Assembly (NCBI GenBank): GCA_009702455.1
Contig: WLIA01000001.1
Location: 21,693 to 85,692, forward strand
Source: Actinomycetota bacterium
Lineage (GTDB): Bacteria; Actinomycetota; Actinomycetes; Actinomycetales; Microbacteriaceae
Direction: 5' to 3'
Length of the DNA: 64,000 bases
Positions within the stretch are counted from its first letter, which is position 1. Every line of letters starts with the position of its first letter. Of the stretch, positions 44,105 to 52,339 are shown piece after piece. Under the pieces are notes generated by a model. It searched no databases. It was not told where the DNA came from and saw only the letters and a list, made by a program, of their open reading frames with translations. The translations under genes and the position numbers were made by a program.

Positions 44105-45313
44105 CTAGCTCTGCGTGCCAACTTGAGCTCGGTAGCCCTGCACTGTTGACCTCAGGCCGATGCCGCAAACGCCAATCATTTTGCTATCGCGGTAGTAACC
44201 AAAGACGCAATCGCCCTCGATTTCACCGTGGATGAGTTTCACTTCATCGGCTAGAGCCAGCAATCCAAAGGCAAGAATATGCATTTCGAACTGATCGCTC
44301 CAGAAAGATGGCATCGGCGCAAACGTTTCATCGAGCACTGCGGGCCAGTTCTCGGCCTCGTTGAGTTTCGCCGCCAGCACCTGACCAACGCGCTTGGCGG
44401 TATCCGTGGGAATGTTCCAGTGTTCAACTCGGCGGGCAACCCCATCGAAAAGCGGGTTTGCGAACCTGGCAACATCGCCGATTGCAAAAACGTCTTCGGT
44501 CACGTTTCCATTGGTTTTAACGGCGCGCATCGCGTTATCGGTTAGAACGCCATCGCTCAAATCGAGCCCGGTGCCATCGAGCCACTCGGTGTTGGTGTCT
44601 GAGCCGATGGCCTCGATGAACACATCGCAGGCTAGTTCTTCGCCGGTGTCGAGAAGCACGGCAGAAATCTTGGTCTCACCAATCAAATCGCTAACCGAAG
44701 TTTTCATTTTGAAGCGAACACCCTCAGCCTCGTGGCGGCGCTGAATTTCGCGAGCTAACTCAACGCCGAGAGGTCGAACAATCGGGTGAATGCCAGGTGC
44801 CACCACTGTCACGTCACAGCCCAACTTGCGAGCGGTGGCGGCAACCTCGCACCCGATGAAGCCGGCACCTAAAATCACAACACGCGCACCAGGCACAAGC
44901 TCGGCACGTAGTGCAATCGCGTCATCTAGTGTGCGAACCGCGTGTCGCCCGGCCAACTCAGAGTTGTTCACTTGCAAACGCTTCGGCCGAAGACCGGTTG
45001 CGATGATCAGGGCAGAGTAAGGGTGCACCTGACCGGTCGAGTCGGTGACTGTGTGATGTTCGAGGTCTGCGCTAACGGCTCGCGTGCCGAGAATCCAGTT
45101 GACGTCTTCAGTTGCTGGTCGCTGCGCGAAGGCAACCGCTTCGTGGCTCACCTCTTTGGCAAGCACTTCTTTGCTCAGGGGAGGGCGGTTATAGGGAGCG
45201 TATGGCTCTTCGCCAATTGCGGTGATTGGGCCGGCATAACCGAATCGTCGCAGTGCTTCCGCTGCGCGCAATCCACCCATGGATGCGCCAACGATGACGA
45301 CCGGCTTGGTCAC
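44105..45313 (-). CDS. Ferredoxin reductase (NAD(P)H-dependent, rhodocoxin/putidaredoxin-reductase type)
   Basis: The 402-aa flavoprotein has an FAD-binding GASMGGLRAAEALRRFGY at the N-terminus, an NAD(P)-binding VILGAGFIGCEVAATARKLG near residue 150 and the second FAD motif EDVFAIGDVARF. This is the oxygenase-coupled reductase family that passes electrons to a small ferredoxin for a P450. The start is GTG 45313. It is the last gene of the five-gene leftward operon; the ferredoxin is next to it and the P450 lies in the same regulon 5 kb away. Confidence 0.93.
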   Translation of the reverse strand: MTKPVVIVGASMGGLRAAEALRRFGYAGPITAIGEEPYAPYNRPPLSKEVLAKEVSHEAVAFAQRPATEDVNWILGTRAVSADLEHHTVTDSTGQVHPYSALIIATGLRPKRLQVNNSELAGRHAVRTLDDAIALRAELVPGARVVILGAGFIGCEVAATARKLGCDVTVVAPGIHPIVRPLGVELAREIQRRHEAEGVRFKMKTSVSDLIGETKISAVLLDTGEELACDVFIEAIGSDTNTEWLDGTGLDLSDGVLTDNAMRAVKTNGNVTEDVFAIGDVARFANPLFDGVARRVEHWNIPTDTAKRVGQVLAAKLNEAENWPAVLDETFAPMPSFWSDQFEMHILAFGLLALADEVKLIHGEIEGDCVFGYYRDSKMIGVCGIGLRSTVQGYRAQVGTQS

Positions 45314-45328
45314 GATTTATCCGTGTGC

Positions 45329-45526
45329 TTATTTTTCGACGATGAAGATGGCCTGCATAGGGCAGACGTCGATTGCTGCCTCAACATTGGCGCGTTCGCT
45401 GTCGTCTGCCTCTGCGACATACTCGAGCTTGTCGTCGTTGTTCAGGCGAAAAATGTTTGGCGCTTCAAAAACGCACTGGCCGTAGTGCTGGCACTTGCTC
45501 ATGTCGACGTCGATCTTGATGGTCAT
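45329..45526 (-). CDS. Ferredoxin, [3Fe-4S]-type partner of a cytochrome P450
   Basis: The 65-aa protein contains CQHYGQC and a distal CP (DVCPMQAIF). The second cysteine of a classical CxxCxxC is replaced by His/Tyr spacing, so three cysteines remain. This is the pattern of the single-cluster ferredoxins that serve actinobacterial P450s. Its ATG follows the stop of the FAH gene directly and the reductase is 15 nt downstream, giving a complete electron chain for the P450 at 50.3 kb. Confidence 0.93.
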   Translation of the reverse strand: MTIKIDVDMSKCQHYGQCVFEAPNIFRLNNDDKLEYVAEADDSERANVEAAIDVCPMQAIFIVEK

Positions 45527-46402
45527 TTATTTCTCCTCAACGGTTGATGGGTAAAGGTCTTTTGATGGTGTGCGAATTCCGCGGAACTCCCAGTCGCCAC
45601 CGAGCGCTGTCGAGATGACTTCTTCGCTCTCGGTTGGCTGCGCGCCCACGTCGGTGCGAATTGGCGTTGGGCCTTCGACGATGTGGTTGGTCAGCTTGCC
45701 AAGGCCCTCGACCTCAACCTCGACAATGTCGCCTGGTTGAACAGGGCGAGAGAACGCAGGAGTGCCGCTGAACAAAATGTCGCCAGGAACAAGCGTGATG
45801 GTGCGAGCAATGTCGGCAACCAGATAGTGCATGTCCCACTCCATGTTGTCGGTGTTGTCTTCTTGCTTAACCACACCGTTGACAAGAGTGCGAATGTTCT
45901 TGTTTCTGAAATCCCAGTCGGTAACAACACCTGGGCCAATCGGCGCGAGAGTGTCTGAACCCTTTACTCGCAACATCGAGCCGGCATCGGTGTCACGAAA
46001 ATCATGCAGACCGTAATCGTTGCCGATTGTGTAGCCGGCAATGTATTCGCCTGCTTCAGCCGGTGAAATGTTGCGGCAGGTTTTGCCGATCACGATCACG
46101 ATTTCGCCCTCGTAGTTCAACCACTTGCATCCCTGCGGGCGAACCACGGCTGCATTGTGGCTGTTCATCGCCGTCACCGGCTTCTGAAAGTAGGTCGGCG
46201 CAGCTGGCAGCTTGGTCATGAACTCTTTGGTGCGGCTGTCGTAGTTCAGGTGCACAGCGATGATCTTGGCCGGTTCAACCGGCGGAAGGTGCACTGCGTC
46301 GGCAATCGCCACGCGGCGACCGTCTCCGGCAACAAGGTGTTCGCCATCGCGAATTACCTGGGTTGGGTAGCCATCGAGCAGAATGCGTCTAAATTCAGCC
46401 AC
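45527..46402 (-). CDS. Fumarylacetoacetate hydrolase (FAH) family protein
   Basis: The 291-aa protein shows the FAH fold signatures: KIIAVHLNYDSRTKEF, LNYEGEIVIVIGKTCRNIS (metal-binding acidic residues), YTIGNDYGLHDF and DILFSGTPAFSRPVQPGDIVEVEVEGLG. The family includes HpaG-type decarboxylase/isomerases and acylpyruvate hydrolases in aromatic meta-cleavage pathways. In the operon after extradiol dioxygenase and aldehyde dehydrogenase, an isomerase, decarboxylase or hydrolase role on the ring-fission product is most likely; sequence alone does not decide. It overlaps the dioxygenase stop by 8 nt. Confidence 0.88.
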   Translation of the reverse strand: MAEFRRILLDGYPTQVIRDGEHLVAGDGRRVAIADAVHLPPVEPAKIIAVHLNYDSRTKEFMTKLPAAPTYFQKPVTAMNSHNAAVVRPQGCKWLNYEGEIVIVIGKTCRNISPAEAGEYIAGYTIGNDYGLHDFRDTDAGSMLRVKGSDTLAPIGPGVVTDWDFRNKNIRTLVNGVVKQEDNTDNMEWDMHYLVADIARTITLVPGDILFSGTPAFSRPVQPGDIVEVEVEGLGKLTNHIVEGPTPIRTDVGAQPTESEEVISTALGGDWEFRGIRTPSKDLYPSTVEEK

Positions 46403-47306
46403 GGCTGTTCACCACGTTTTTAGCCTGCGGAAAACCGCCCTCTGGACGAGGGAAGTAGACGTGAACCTGGCCGGTTCCGATCGAGTTCTCGTATTCGCTA
46501 TACATGACACCCTTGGCTGTGTTCTCTTCTTCGCCGGTAGCACCCGCCATTGCGAGCCAGTGGTAGAAGCCAGCTTCTGGCTTGTACTTCTTGAAGTTCG
46601 GCATGTTGTCGAGAATCGCCTTGTGGTCGCCGGCCTTCATCCACTCGAGCACCTCGAGGTCGGCGGCGTATGCCTCTGGAGTGAAGATGTGCTTCGGGTC
46701 GCTTGCCTCGTGCTTGCGAAGTTCGCGCAGTGGCCAGAAGGTGTGTGACAGCGCACCCGATGCGAGCAACAGCACCTTGCGATCGCTATCACGGATGGCT
46801 TCGCCGAGTGCACGCCCGGCTCGCTTGAAGTCTTCGTAGTCGCCGGTCTGGCAAACGCTCATGCTTACCCAGCGCTTGTCGTCGAGACCGCGACCGAGGT
46901 AGTGCCAAAGGTTTACGGTCGCATAGAAAATCGGAAGGTGTGGGTCTGCAATCGGTGTGATCCAGGTGCCGTTCTTCTCGTCATACTTTGCAACGAGGTT
47001 TGCGAGTTCTGGGTCACCCTTCATCGCATAGGGAACCTGCGACATTCCACGTGGCAATTCTTCTGAGGTGAAGAGCCCGCTGCGCTCGGCAGCTGAGGTG
47101 ATTACGAACTCAACGGTGGTTGCCCAGTGCGAGTCGAGCACTACAACGGTGTCGAAGTCGAGAGTCTCCATGACCTCTTTGCGAAAACGCTTTAGACCAG
47201 GCACGAGAGTTATCTCTTTGCCGTTATTCAGATCTAAACGGGTCGCCTCCGGCAACATGATTGTTGGCACGTGAGCAAGAATTGCTGCGCCTACTACTTC
47301 GCCCAT
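46395..47306 (-). CDS. Class III extradiol ring-cleavage dioxygenase (LigB/HpaD-like)
   Basis: The 303-aa protein has the LigB-superfamily iron-ligand pattern: His12 in AAILAHVPTIML, a second His in VVVLDSHWATT and the later GALSHTFWPLRE. This arrangement is closest in my reading to 3,4-dihydroxyphenylacetate 2,3-dioxygenase (HpaD), which opens catechols next to the hydroxyls using Fe(II) and O2. The aldehyde dehydrogenase upstream (3-nt gap) fits oxidation of the resulting semialdehyde. The exact catechol is uncertain. Confidence 0.87.
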   Translation of the reverse strand: MGEVVGAAILAHVPTIMLPEATRLDLNNGKEITLVPGLKRFRKEVMETLDFDTVVVLDSHWATTVEFVITSAAERSGLFTSEELPRGMSQVPYAMKGDPELANLVAKYDEKNGTWITPIADPHLPIFYATVNLWHYLGRGLDDKRWVSMSVCQTGDYEDFKRAGRALGEAIRDSDRKVLLLASGALSHTFWPLRELRKHEASDPKHIFTPEAYAADLEVLEWMKAGDHKAILDNMPNFKKYKPEAGFYHWLAMAGATGEEENTAKGVMYSEYENSIGTGQVHVYFPRPEGGFPQAKNVVNSRG

Positions 47307-47309
47307 TGT

Positions 47310-48773
47310 CTATTCCTTCCATCCGTTTGGTGAAACCACTGTGTTCTTTACATCTGCATAGAAATCGAATGACCAGTTGCCGCCCTCGCGGCCAATGCCC
47401 GACTTCTTCGAGCCACCGAACGGAGCCCGAAGGTCGCGCACGAAGAAACAGTTAACCCAAATTGTGCCAGCAACCAGTTCTTTTGTGATCTTGTCTGCGT
47501 GCTCGCGCTTGCCAGAAACCACAACGGCGGCCAGGCCGAATTCGGTGCCGTTTGCCATCTCGAGCGCCTGCTCGTCAGAGCTGAAAGTCTGCATGCACAA
47601 GACCGGCCCGAAGACCTCGGCGGTAACTATCTCGCTGCCGGCGGCGGGGTTCTTGACGAGAGTTGGCCTAAAGAACAGGCCACCGAGGTCGGCGTTTGGC
47701 TCGCCGCCCATGATGATGTCTGCGCCCTCTGCCTTGGCGCGATCGACGAAGCCCTTGATGCGGTCGAAGTGCACCTGGTGAATCTGCGGGCCTATGTCGG
47801 TGTTCTCGTCGCGAGGGTCACCCTGGTTGATATTGCCCGCACGTTCGATGAACTTGGCGGCGAACTCGTCGGCAACCGATTCGTGCACCAAGATGCGTGT
47901 GCCCGAAAGGCAAACCTGGCCGGCGTTGTCAAATTGCTCAACGGCGAGTTCGGCTGCGAGGTCTAGATCTGCATCTTCGAAAACCAAGAGCGGGCTCTTT
48001 CCGCCGAGTTCGAAACTAATCGGTGTCAAATTGTCTGCAGCCGCGCGGGCAATAACTTTTGCTGTCGGCACCGAACCGGTGAAAGATATTCGCGAGATGT
48101 CTTTGTGTGCAACAAGAGCCGCACCGGCTTCTTTTCCGTAACCCTGAACAACGTTGAAAACGCCGTCTGGAATTCCGGCTTGCTTGGTTAGGTCTGCGAA
48201 GTAAGACGCCGACAGGGGAGTCCACTCTGCAGGCTTCAAAACCACAGTGTCGCCCGCTGCGAGCGCCGGACCAATCTTCCAGGTTGCCAACATAAGTGGC
48301 GCATTCCAAGGAGTGATCAGCGCGCAAACACCAGACGGGTCCCAAGATATGTTGTTGCTGTGACCGCGAGTTTCAAAAACTTCGTGGTGCAAATCGTTGA
48401 TTGCCCAATCGGCAAAGAAGCGAATGTTCAGCGCAACACGTGGCATTACGCCGCGGCGGTGTGAACGCAAAAGCGATCCGTTATCCATGGTTTCAAGTTG
48501 CGCGAGAGTCTCGATGTTCGCTTCGACCAGGTCGGCGAGTTTGTGCAGAAGCTCGCCGCGCTTTTTCGGGCCCATCGCTGCCCAACCCTTGAACGCAGCC
48601 TTCGCAGCAGCAACCGCCAGGTTTACCTCGTGCTCGCCACCGCGTGAGATTTCACCCATGAAGCTGCCGTCGACGGGCGAGGTGTTTGTAAAGGTTTCGG
48701 CAGAGGCGACGCGCGTTCCGTTAATGAAGTGTCGGGTGTCAATTGATGCACCTACGAGGTCGATTGTGCTCAC
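47310..48773 (-). CDS. Aldehyde dehydrogenase, HpaE-like (hydroxymuconic semialdehyde type)
   Basis: The 487-aa enzyme has the NAD-binding FTGSVPTAKVIARAAADNL, catalytic Glu in ISFELGGKSPLLV and catalytic Cys in NAGQVCLSGTRILV. The end WSFDFYADVKNTVVSP is typical of the hydroxymuconic/5-carboxymethyl-2-hydroxymuconic semialdehyde dehydrogenase group. It is the first gene of the leftward operon. A MarR-type operator and a -10 TAATCT (complement of 48828-48833) lie about 35-60 nt before its start. It should oxidise the ring-fission semialdehyde made by the dioxygenase. Confidence 0.9.
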   Translation of the reverse strand: MSTIDLVGASIDTRHFINGTRVASAETFTNTSPVDGSFMGEISRGGEHEVNLAVAAAKAAFKGWAAMGPKKRGELLHKLADLVEANIETLAQLETMDNGSLLRSHRRGVMPRVALNIRFFADWAINDLHHEVFETRGHSNNISWDPSGVCALITPWNAPLMLATWKIGPALAAGDTVVLKPAEWTPLSASYFADLTKQAGIPDGVFNVVQGYGKEAGAALVAHKDISRISFTGSVPTAKVIARAAADNLTPISFELGGKSPLLVFEDADLDLAAELAVEQFDNAGQVCLSGTRILVHESVADEFAAKFIERAGNINQGDPRDENTDIGPQIHQVHFDRIKGFVDRAKAEGADIIMGGEPNADLGGLFFRPTLVKNPAAGSEIVTAEVFGPVLCMQTFSSDEQALEMANGTEFGLAAVVVSGKREHADKITKELVAGTIWVNCFFVRDLRAPFGGSKKSGIGREGGNWSFDFYADVKNTVVSPNGWKE

Positions 48774-48804
48774 TCTTCTGGCCCCTTTGTCAGCTAAGAA
48801 TGCA

Positions 48805-48826
48805 TTTCATTTGGATGCTAATGACC
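48805..48826. promoter_or_regulatory. Shared operator 6: aldehyde dehydrogenase operon / puuD-like gene
   Basis: Read on the minus strand, TCATT-AGCATCCA-AATGA is a perfect 5-bp inverted repeat with an 8-nt spacer containing the common TCC core. A minus-strand -10 TAATCT ends 1 nt upstream of the 22-bp site, the same layout as at the P450 promoter. Confidence 0.65.
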
Positions 48827-48885
48827 TAGATTACGCCATACTTAGAAGCAGCAAAGGCAAGATTTGTAACGATTTAGGAGCTCTT

Positions 48886-49590
48886 GTGACCCAGTCAGTT
48901 CGCCCGCGAATCGCGATTCTCGGTCGTTTTGCCGAGAACACGTCGGCCACCCGCCGAGACGCCATTGTCACAGCCCTTCGCCTGGCCGAGGCCGTTTATG
49001 CCGCCGGTGGCGAGCCAATGACCCTGTTGCCTGTTGCCAATTCAAACTGGGATGAACGCCTCGCCGGATTCCAGGGTGTCTTGCTGCCGGGTGGTGGCGA
49101 CATCAATCCGCGCACCTACGGGCAAGAGTCTCAGAGCGATGAGATCTATGGGGTGCACGACCTTCAAGACGCCGTGGACATCAGCTTGGCCAATTGGGCA
49201 ATTGATCGCGGAGTGCCACTGCTTTCGATTTGTCGCGGCACCCAGATCGTCAACGTGGCAACAGGTGGCACCCTTGTTCAGCACATGGATGAGCCGCACC
49301 GCCACCACGTGCACGACGTAACCATCGAGTCGCACGGCTCAGACCTCGGGCTAACCGAGTCAACCGTCGAGTCGAGTTGCTACCACCACCAGATGCTCGA
49401 TCGCCTTGGCGATGGTCTCGAGGTAATCGCGCGTTCGGCAGAGGGCACAATCGAAGCCGTCTCGATCAAATCGCACGGATGGGCCTTTGGATTGCAGTGG
49501 CACCCCGAAGACAACTGGAACACCGACGACCAGCAGGCGAAAATCTTTGAGAAGTTTGTTAGCGAAGCGGCTAAAGCGAAAGCAATCTAA
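48886..49590 (+). CDS. Gamma-glutamyl-amine hydrolase, PuuD-like class I glutamine amidotransferase
   Basis: The product is 234 aa from GTG 48886, with AGGAG 5 nt upstream. The track start 48397 is antisense to the aldehyde dehydrogenase. It has the C26-peptidase motifs: GVLLPGGGDINPRTYG, nucleophile Cys in LLSICRGTQIVNV, and the His-Glu pair in GLQWHPEDNW, like gamma-glutamyl-GABA hydrolase. It would split a gamma-glutamyl amide, releasing glutamate and the processed amine or acid. It is divergent from the catabolic operon across the shared operator and convergent with marR. Confidence 0.9.
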   Translation: MTQSVRPRIAILGRFAENTSATRRDAIVTALRLAEAVYAAGGEPMTLLPVANSNWDERLAGFQGVLLPGGGDINPRTYGQESQSDEIYGVHDLQDAVDISLANWAIDRGVPLLSICRGTQIVNVATGGTLVQHMDEPHRHHVHDVTIESHGSDLGLTESTVESSCYHHQMLDRLGDGLEVIARSAEGTIEAVSIKSHGWAFGLQWHPEDNWNTDDQQAKIFEKFVSEAAKAKAI

Positions 49591-49605
49591 AGCTGCGCAT
49601 GAACA

Positions 49606-50103
49606 CTACTGAGCTTCGGTAAACGCGGTTACCGCGCGAAGCATGTCTGCAAACAGGGTCTGGTTTTTCTCGTCTACGACGCTCGAGATTTTCTGCTCCT
49701 GCTTGTTGAATTCCGGAAACAGGCCATCCATGAGCTTGCGACCGCTGTCGGTTAGCGAAACCAAAACCAGTCGGCCGTCATCCTTGCTCTTTTCACGGGT
49801 CAGATAACCGCGACCTTCGAGGGTGTTGAGCACGCCGGTGAGTGTTGCCTTTGAAAAGCCGCCCTCGTCTGCAATCTGTCGGGTTTCGATCGGCTCCCAG
49901 ATCCAGGTGACCCAGAGCACCACGAAGGCGGTCCAAGACAGACCACTGGCCGCCAAAACCGTGCGCTCGAGGTGATTGCGAACCGCGCTCGCGGCCCTGA
50001 AGAGGTTTGAGGTAACGGCCATGGCCTGAAAGTCGAGGTTCATGTGCGCCAAGCGCTCAGAAACCTGACGTTCGGTCTCGGCAAGCGTGTGCTGACCAGC
50101 CAT
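49606..50103 (-). CDS. MarR-family transcriptional regulator (HpaR-like role)
   Basis: The product is 165 aa from ATG 50103; the track adds 12 codons from a TTG. The winged-helix is clear: LSWTAFVVLWVTWIWEPIETRQIADEGGFSKATLTGVLNTLEGRGYLTREKSKDDGRLVLVSLTDSGRKLM, with the wing DDGR. MarR proteins such as HpaR repress aromatic catabolic operons and release DNA when bound by the substrate. A copy of the cluster's inverted-repeat motif lies 56 nt before its start, supporting autoregulation and control of all neighbouring units. Confidence 0.92.
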   Translation of the reverse strand: MAGQHTLAETERQVSERLAHMNLDFQAMAVTSNLFRAASAVRNHLERTVLAASGLSWTAFVVLWVTWIWEPIETRQIADEGGFSKATLTGVLNTLEGRGYLTREKSKDDGRLVLVSLTDSGRKLMDGLFPEFNKQEQKISSVVDEKNQTLFADMLRAVTAFTEAQ

Positions 50104-50158
50104 TCGAGCCCCTATCTTCGCAGTGCCGTGCTGTAGCAATACTAAGTTGCAATCGCGA

Positions 50159-50180
50159 GGTCGTTTACATCCGAATGATA
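50159..50180. promoter_or_regulatory. Shared operator 5: marR promoter
   Basis: TCGTT-TACATCCG-AATGA has the common arms (one wobble mismatch) and the TCCG core. It lies in the marR/P450 intergenic region, on the marR side. Confidence 0.6.
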
Positions 50181-50228
50181 ACTATTTGCTCAATTGTCGA
50201 AACACGGATGCCCGACTCGCTAATCTGA

Positions 50229-50250
50229 GATTATTCGCATCCGAACAATC
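50229..50250. promoter_or_regulatory. Shared operator 4: P450 promoter
   Basis: TTATT-CGCATCCG-AACAA with flanking GA/TC gives a 22-bp palindrome (one arm mismatch). It begins 2 nt after a -10 TAATCT (50221-50226) and ends 15 nt before the P450 ATG, so it covers the transcription start. Confidence 0.7.
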
Positions 50251-50265
50251 TCGAAGGAGAGCTCG

Positions 50266-51504
50266 ATGAAGAGCATCACTCTTGCCAACCTCGACGTTTT
50301 CGAGAATGGCGCACCCTGGTCGCTATTCGCAGATCTGAGACGAGAGTCTCCGATTCACTGGAACGAAGAAGAGAAACCAAACAGCGGCTTCTTTTCGGTA
50401 ACTCGTTACCACGACATCGTTAAGGTGTTGCGCGATTCAGACACTTTCACGAGCGAACGCTTCACCAATCTCGAAGAGGTTGACGCCGAGCAAGAAGAGG
50501 CGCGACGATCGTTGCTCGAAACTGATGGCACTCGTCACCGTGCGCTTCGCAGATTGTTGCAGGGGCAGTTCACTCCGCAGGCAGTTGCCAAGTATGAAAC
50601 TTTCTTGCGCGGTCTAACCGCGACGACACTCGACAACGCATTTGCAAAAGGCGAGTTTGATTTTGTCGAAGAAGTTGCTGCAGACTTTCCGATTCAGGTT
50701 TTGGCAAAGTTGCTCGATGTTCCAGAGAGCGACACCGGGCAGCTGATCGACTGGGGAAACCGCATGATTGGTTTCGACGATCCTGAGCACGCCGATGTTT
50801 TGATTAACGATCCAGAGAGCGAAAAGTATCGCTTGGTTCCATTCAAGTCGCCAGCTGCACTCGAGGTGTTTGCATACGGAGACGAACTCGCTCGTCAGCG
50901 CAAAGGCAAAGACGGAACCGATTTGGTTTCGGTTTTAGTAAACAGCCCAATGTCGGATGGCATCGCGCTAACCGAACGCGACTTTCACACCAACTTCTTG
51001 CTGTTGGTCGTAGCCGGAAACGAGACCACTCGTCACACGATTAGCCACACCATGAACAACCTGATCAACAACCCAGATCAGCTGGCCCTGCTGCAAGAAC
51101 GCCCTGACCTGATTCCTTGGGCGGTAGAGGAGTTCTTGCGCTACGCCAGCCCGGTCTACCACTTCAGGCGCACGGCAACTAAAGACGTTGACTTCAATGG
51201 TGTTGAGATCAAGCAGGGGCAGAAGATTGTTCCTTGGTTTGCCTCTGGTAACCGCGACGACAGCGTCTTTGAAAACCCAAACAAGTTCGACGTAACCAGA
51301 AACCCAAACGAGCATATGGCCTTCGGCCGCGGTGGCCCGCACATGTGTTTGGGCAACGCTCTTGCCCGCATCGAGCTGCGGGTAATGTTCGAAGACCTAG
51401 TTAGCCGCGTCGACAAAGTCGAACGGGTTGGCGATGTCGACTTCTTGCGTTCAAACTTTGTGCACGGCATCAAGCGCATGCCGGTGAAGGTAACTCTTCG
51501 CTAG
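50266..51504 (+). CDS. Cytochrome P450
   Basis: The 412-aa soluble bacterial P450 has heme-thiolate Cys361 in AFGRGGPHMCLGNALAR, I-helix oxygen-activating AGNETT (250-255), K-helix EEFLR and a PERF-like NPNKFDV segment. It resembles bacterial hydroxylases that use a ferredoxin and ferredoxin reductase; both are encoded in the leftward operon under the same operator. I infer oxidation of the gamma-glutamylated amine or its aromatic ring. Its family number cannot be assigned by eye. AAGGAGAG precedes the ATG. Confidence 0.95.
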   Translation: MKSITLANLDVFENGAPWSLFADLRRESPIHWNEEEKPNSGFFSVTRYHDIVKVLRDSDTFTSERFTNLEEVDAEQEEARRSLLETDGTRHRALRRLLQGQFTPQAVAKYETFLRGLTATTLDNAFAKGEFDFVEEVAADFPIQVLAKLLDVPESDTGQLIDWGNRMIGFDDPEHADVLINDPESEKYRLVPFKSPAALEVFAYGDELARQRKGKDGTDLVSVLVNSPMSDGIALTERDFHTNFLLLVVAGNETTRHTISHTMNNLINNPDQLALLQERPDLIPWAVEEFLRYASPVYHFRRTATKDVDFNGVEIKQGQKIVPWFASGNRDDSVFENPNKFDVTRNPNEHMAFGRGGPHMCLGNALARIELRVMFEDLVSRVDKVERVGDVDFLRSNFVHGIKRMPVKVTLR

Positions 51505-51518
51505 CAAATGTTTGCTAG
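51501..51518. terminator. Palindrome spanning two convergent stop codons
   Basis: CTAGCAAA-TG-TTTGCTAG is an almost perfect palindrome holding the P450 stop and the complement of the amidotransferase stop. It can form the same hairpin in both transcripts, but no U-run is adjacent, so termination is possible rather than shown. Confidence 0.45.
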
Positions 51519-52222
51519 ATCAGCTTTGCAACTTGTGACAAGAAGTTGTCGACTAGTTCAAAAGTTCTCTCGCGAGCTGCCGCGTCTTCGGCTTCGGTTT
51601 GCTTTTGCATAACCACCGGGTCTTGACCGTCTTGCAAAACCTTCTTGTCGCCACCCCAGTCGAGCCAACCCTTTAAACCAGCTGCATTCAGTTCTGGATG
51701 AAACTGAATCGCGAGCGAGTTTTCAATTAAGAAAGCCTGCGAAGAAACCGGATTGCGAGCAATCTCTATTGCTGCCGGTGGAACCTGCCAGTGGTCGTAG
51801 TGAAATTGAAACCACGGTCCATTCGAAACCAGGTTTGGTCGATCGCTGAAAATGTATGTCCAACCGATTTCGCCTTTTGCTCCCGGAGCAACCGAGCCAC
51901 CCATCGCACGCGCAATTAGCTGACCGCCAAAGCAAATTCCGAGCACCGGCTTTCCGCTGGTGACGGCCTGTCGAATCCACTCGATTTCGGGCAAGAGCCA
52001 GTTTCCAATGCAGGCGTCATCCCAGGCACCCCACGGTGCGCCCATCGGAATTATGACGTCGTAGTCGTTGAAGTCTGGAAACTCGTAGTTGACGTTTGGG
52101 CTACCAAAGTTGTCTTGCGAAACGACCAAGCGCTCTTCGATCTCGAAGCCGTGGTGACGCAAACGCTCAGACACAGGCCCGGTTGGGCTCACGTGGTCGT
52201 GCTGAATGAAGAGGGCCTTCAT
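51515..52222 (-). CDS. Class I glutamine amidotransferase-like protein (AtdA2/GuaA-N type)
   Basis: The 235-aa protein is a stand-alone GATase: PMGAPWGAWDD, nucleophile Cys97 in PVLGICFGGQLIARAMGG and the His-Glu pair in LAIQFHPELN. It has no synthetase domain. In aniline and alkylamine degradation, such a GATase accompanies a glutamine-synthetase-like ligase and hydrolyses the gamma-glutamyl conjugate. Here it is divergent from that ligase over a shared operator. It is unlike the PuuD-type hydrolase at 48.9 kb, so the cluster has two candidate gamma-glutamyl hydrolases. Confidence 0.87.
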   Translation of the reverse strand: MKALFIQHDHVSPTGPVSERLRHHGFEIEERLVVSQDNFGSPNVNYEFPDFNDYDVIIPMGAPWGAWDDACIGNWLLPEIEWIRQAVTSGKPVLGICFGGQLIARAMGGSVAPGAKGEIGWTYIFSDRPNLVSNGPWFQFHYDHWQVPPAAIEIARNPVSSQAFLIENSLAIQFHPELNAAGLKGWLDWGGDKKVLQDGQDPVVMQKQTEAEDAAARERTFELVDNFLSQVAKLI

Positions 52223-52282
52223 GCTCGCCTTTCATAACGTTTTGAGAATCTTCGCTTTTGCAAGTATCTCCTAGGGCTATTA

Positions 52283-52304
52283 TTTCGTTTGAGTCCTAAC
52301 GATG
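52283..52304. promoter_or_regulatory. Shared operator 3: glutamine-synthetase-like / amidotransferase
   Basis: TCGTT-TGAGTCCT-AACGA is a perfect 5-bp inverted repeat with 8-nt spacer and TCC core. A -10-like TATTAT (52278-52283) abuts it on the side of the ligase gene. Confidence 0.65.
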
Positions 52305-52339
52305 TGGTTAGGGCGCTCTTTTGTTATCTAGGAGTTGCA

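Noticed and set aside
44942-45547. 201-aa plus-strand ORF
   Set aside because: It is antisense to ferredoxin reductase and ferredoxin, which have clear motifs; composition is typical of a shadow frame.
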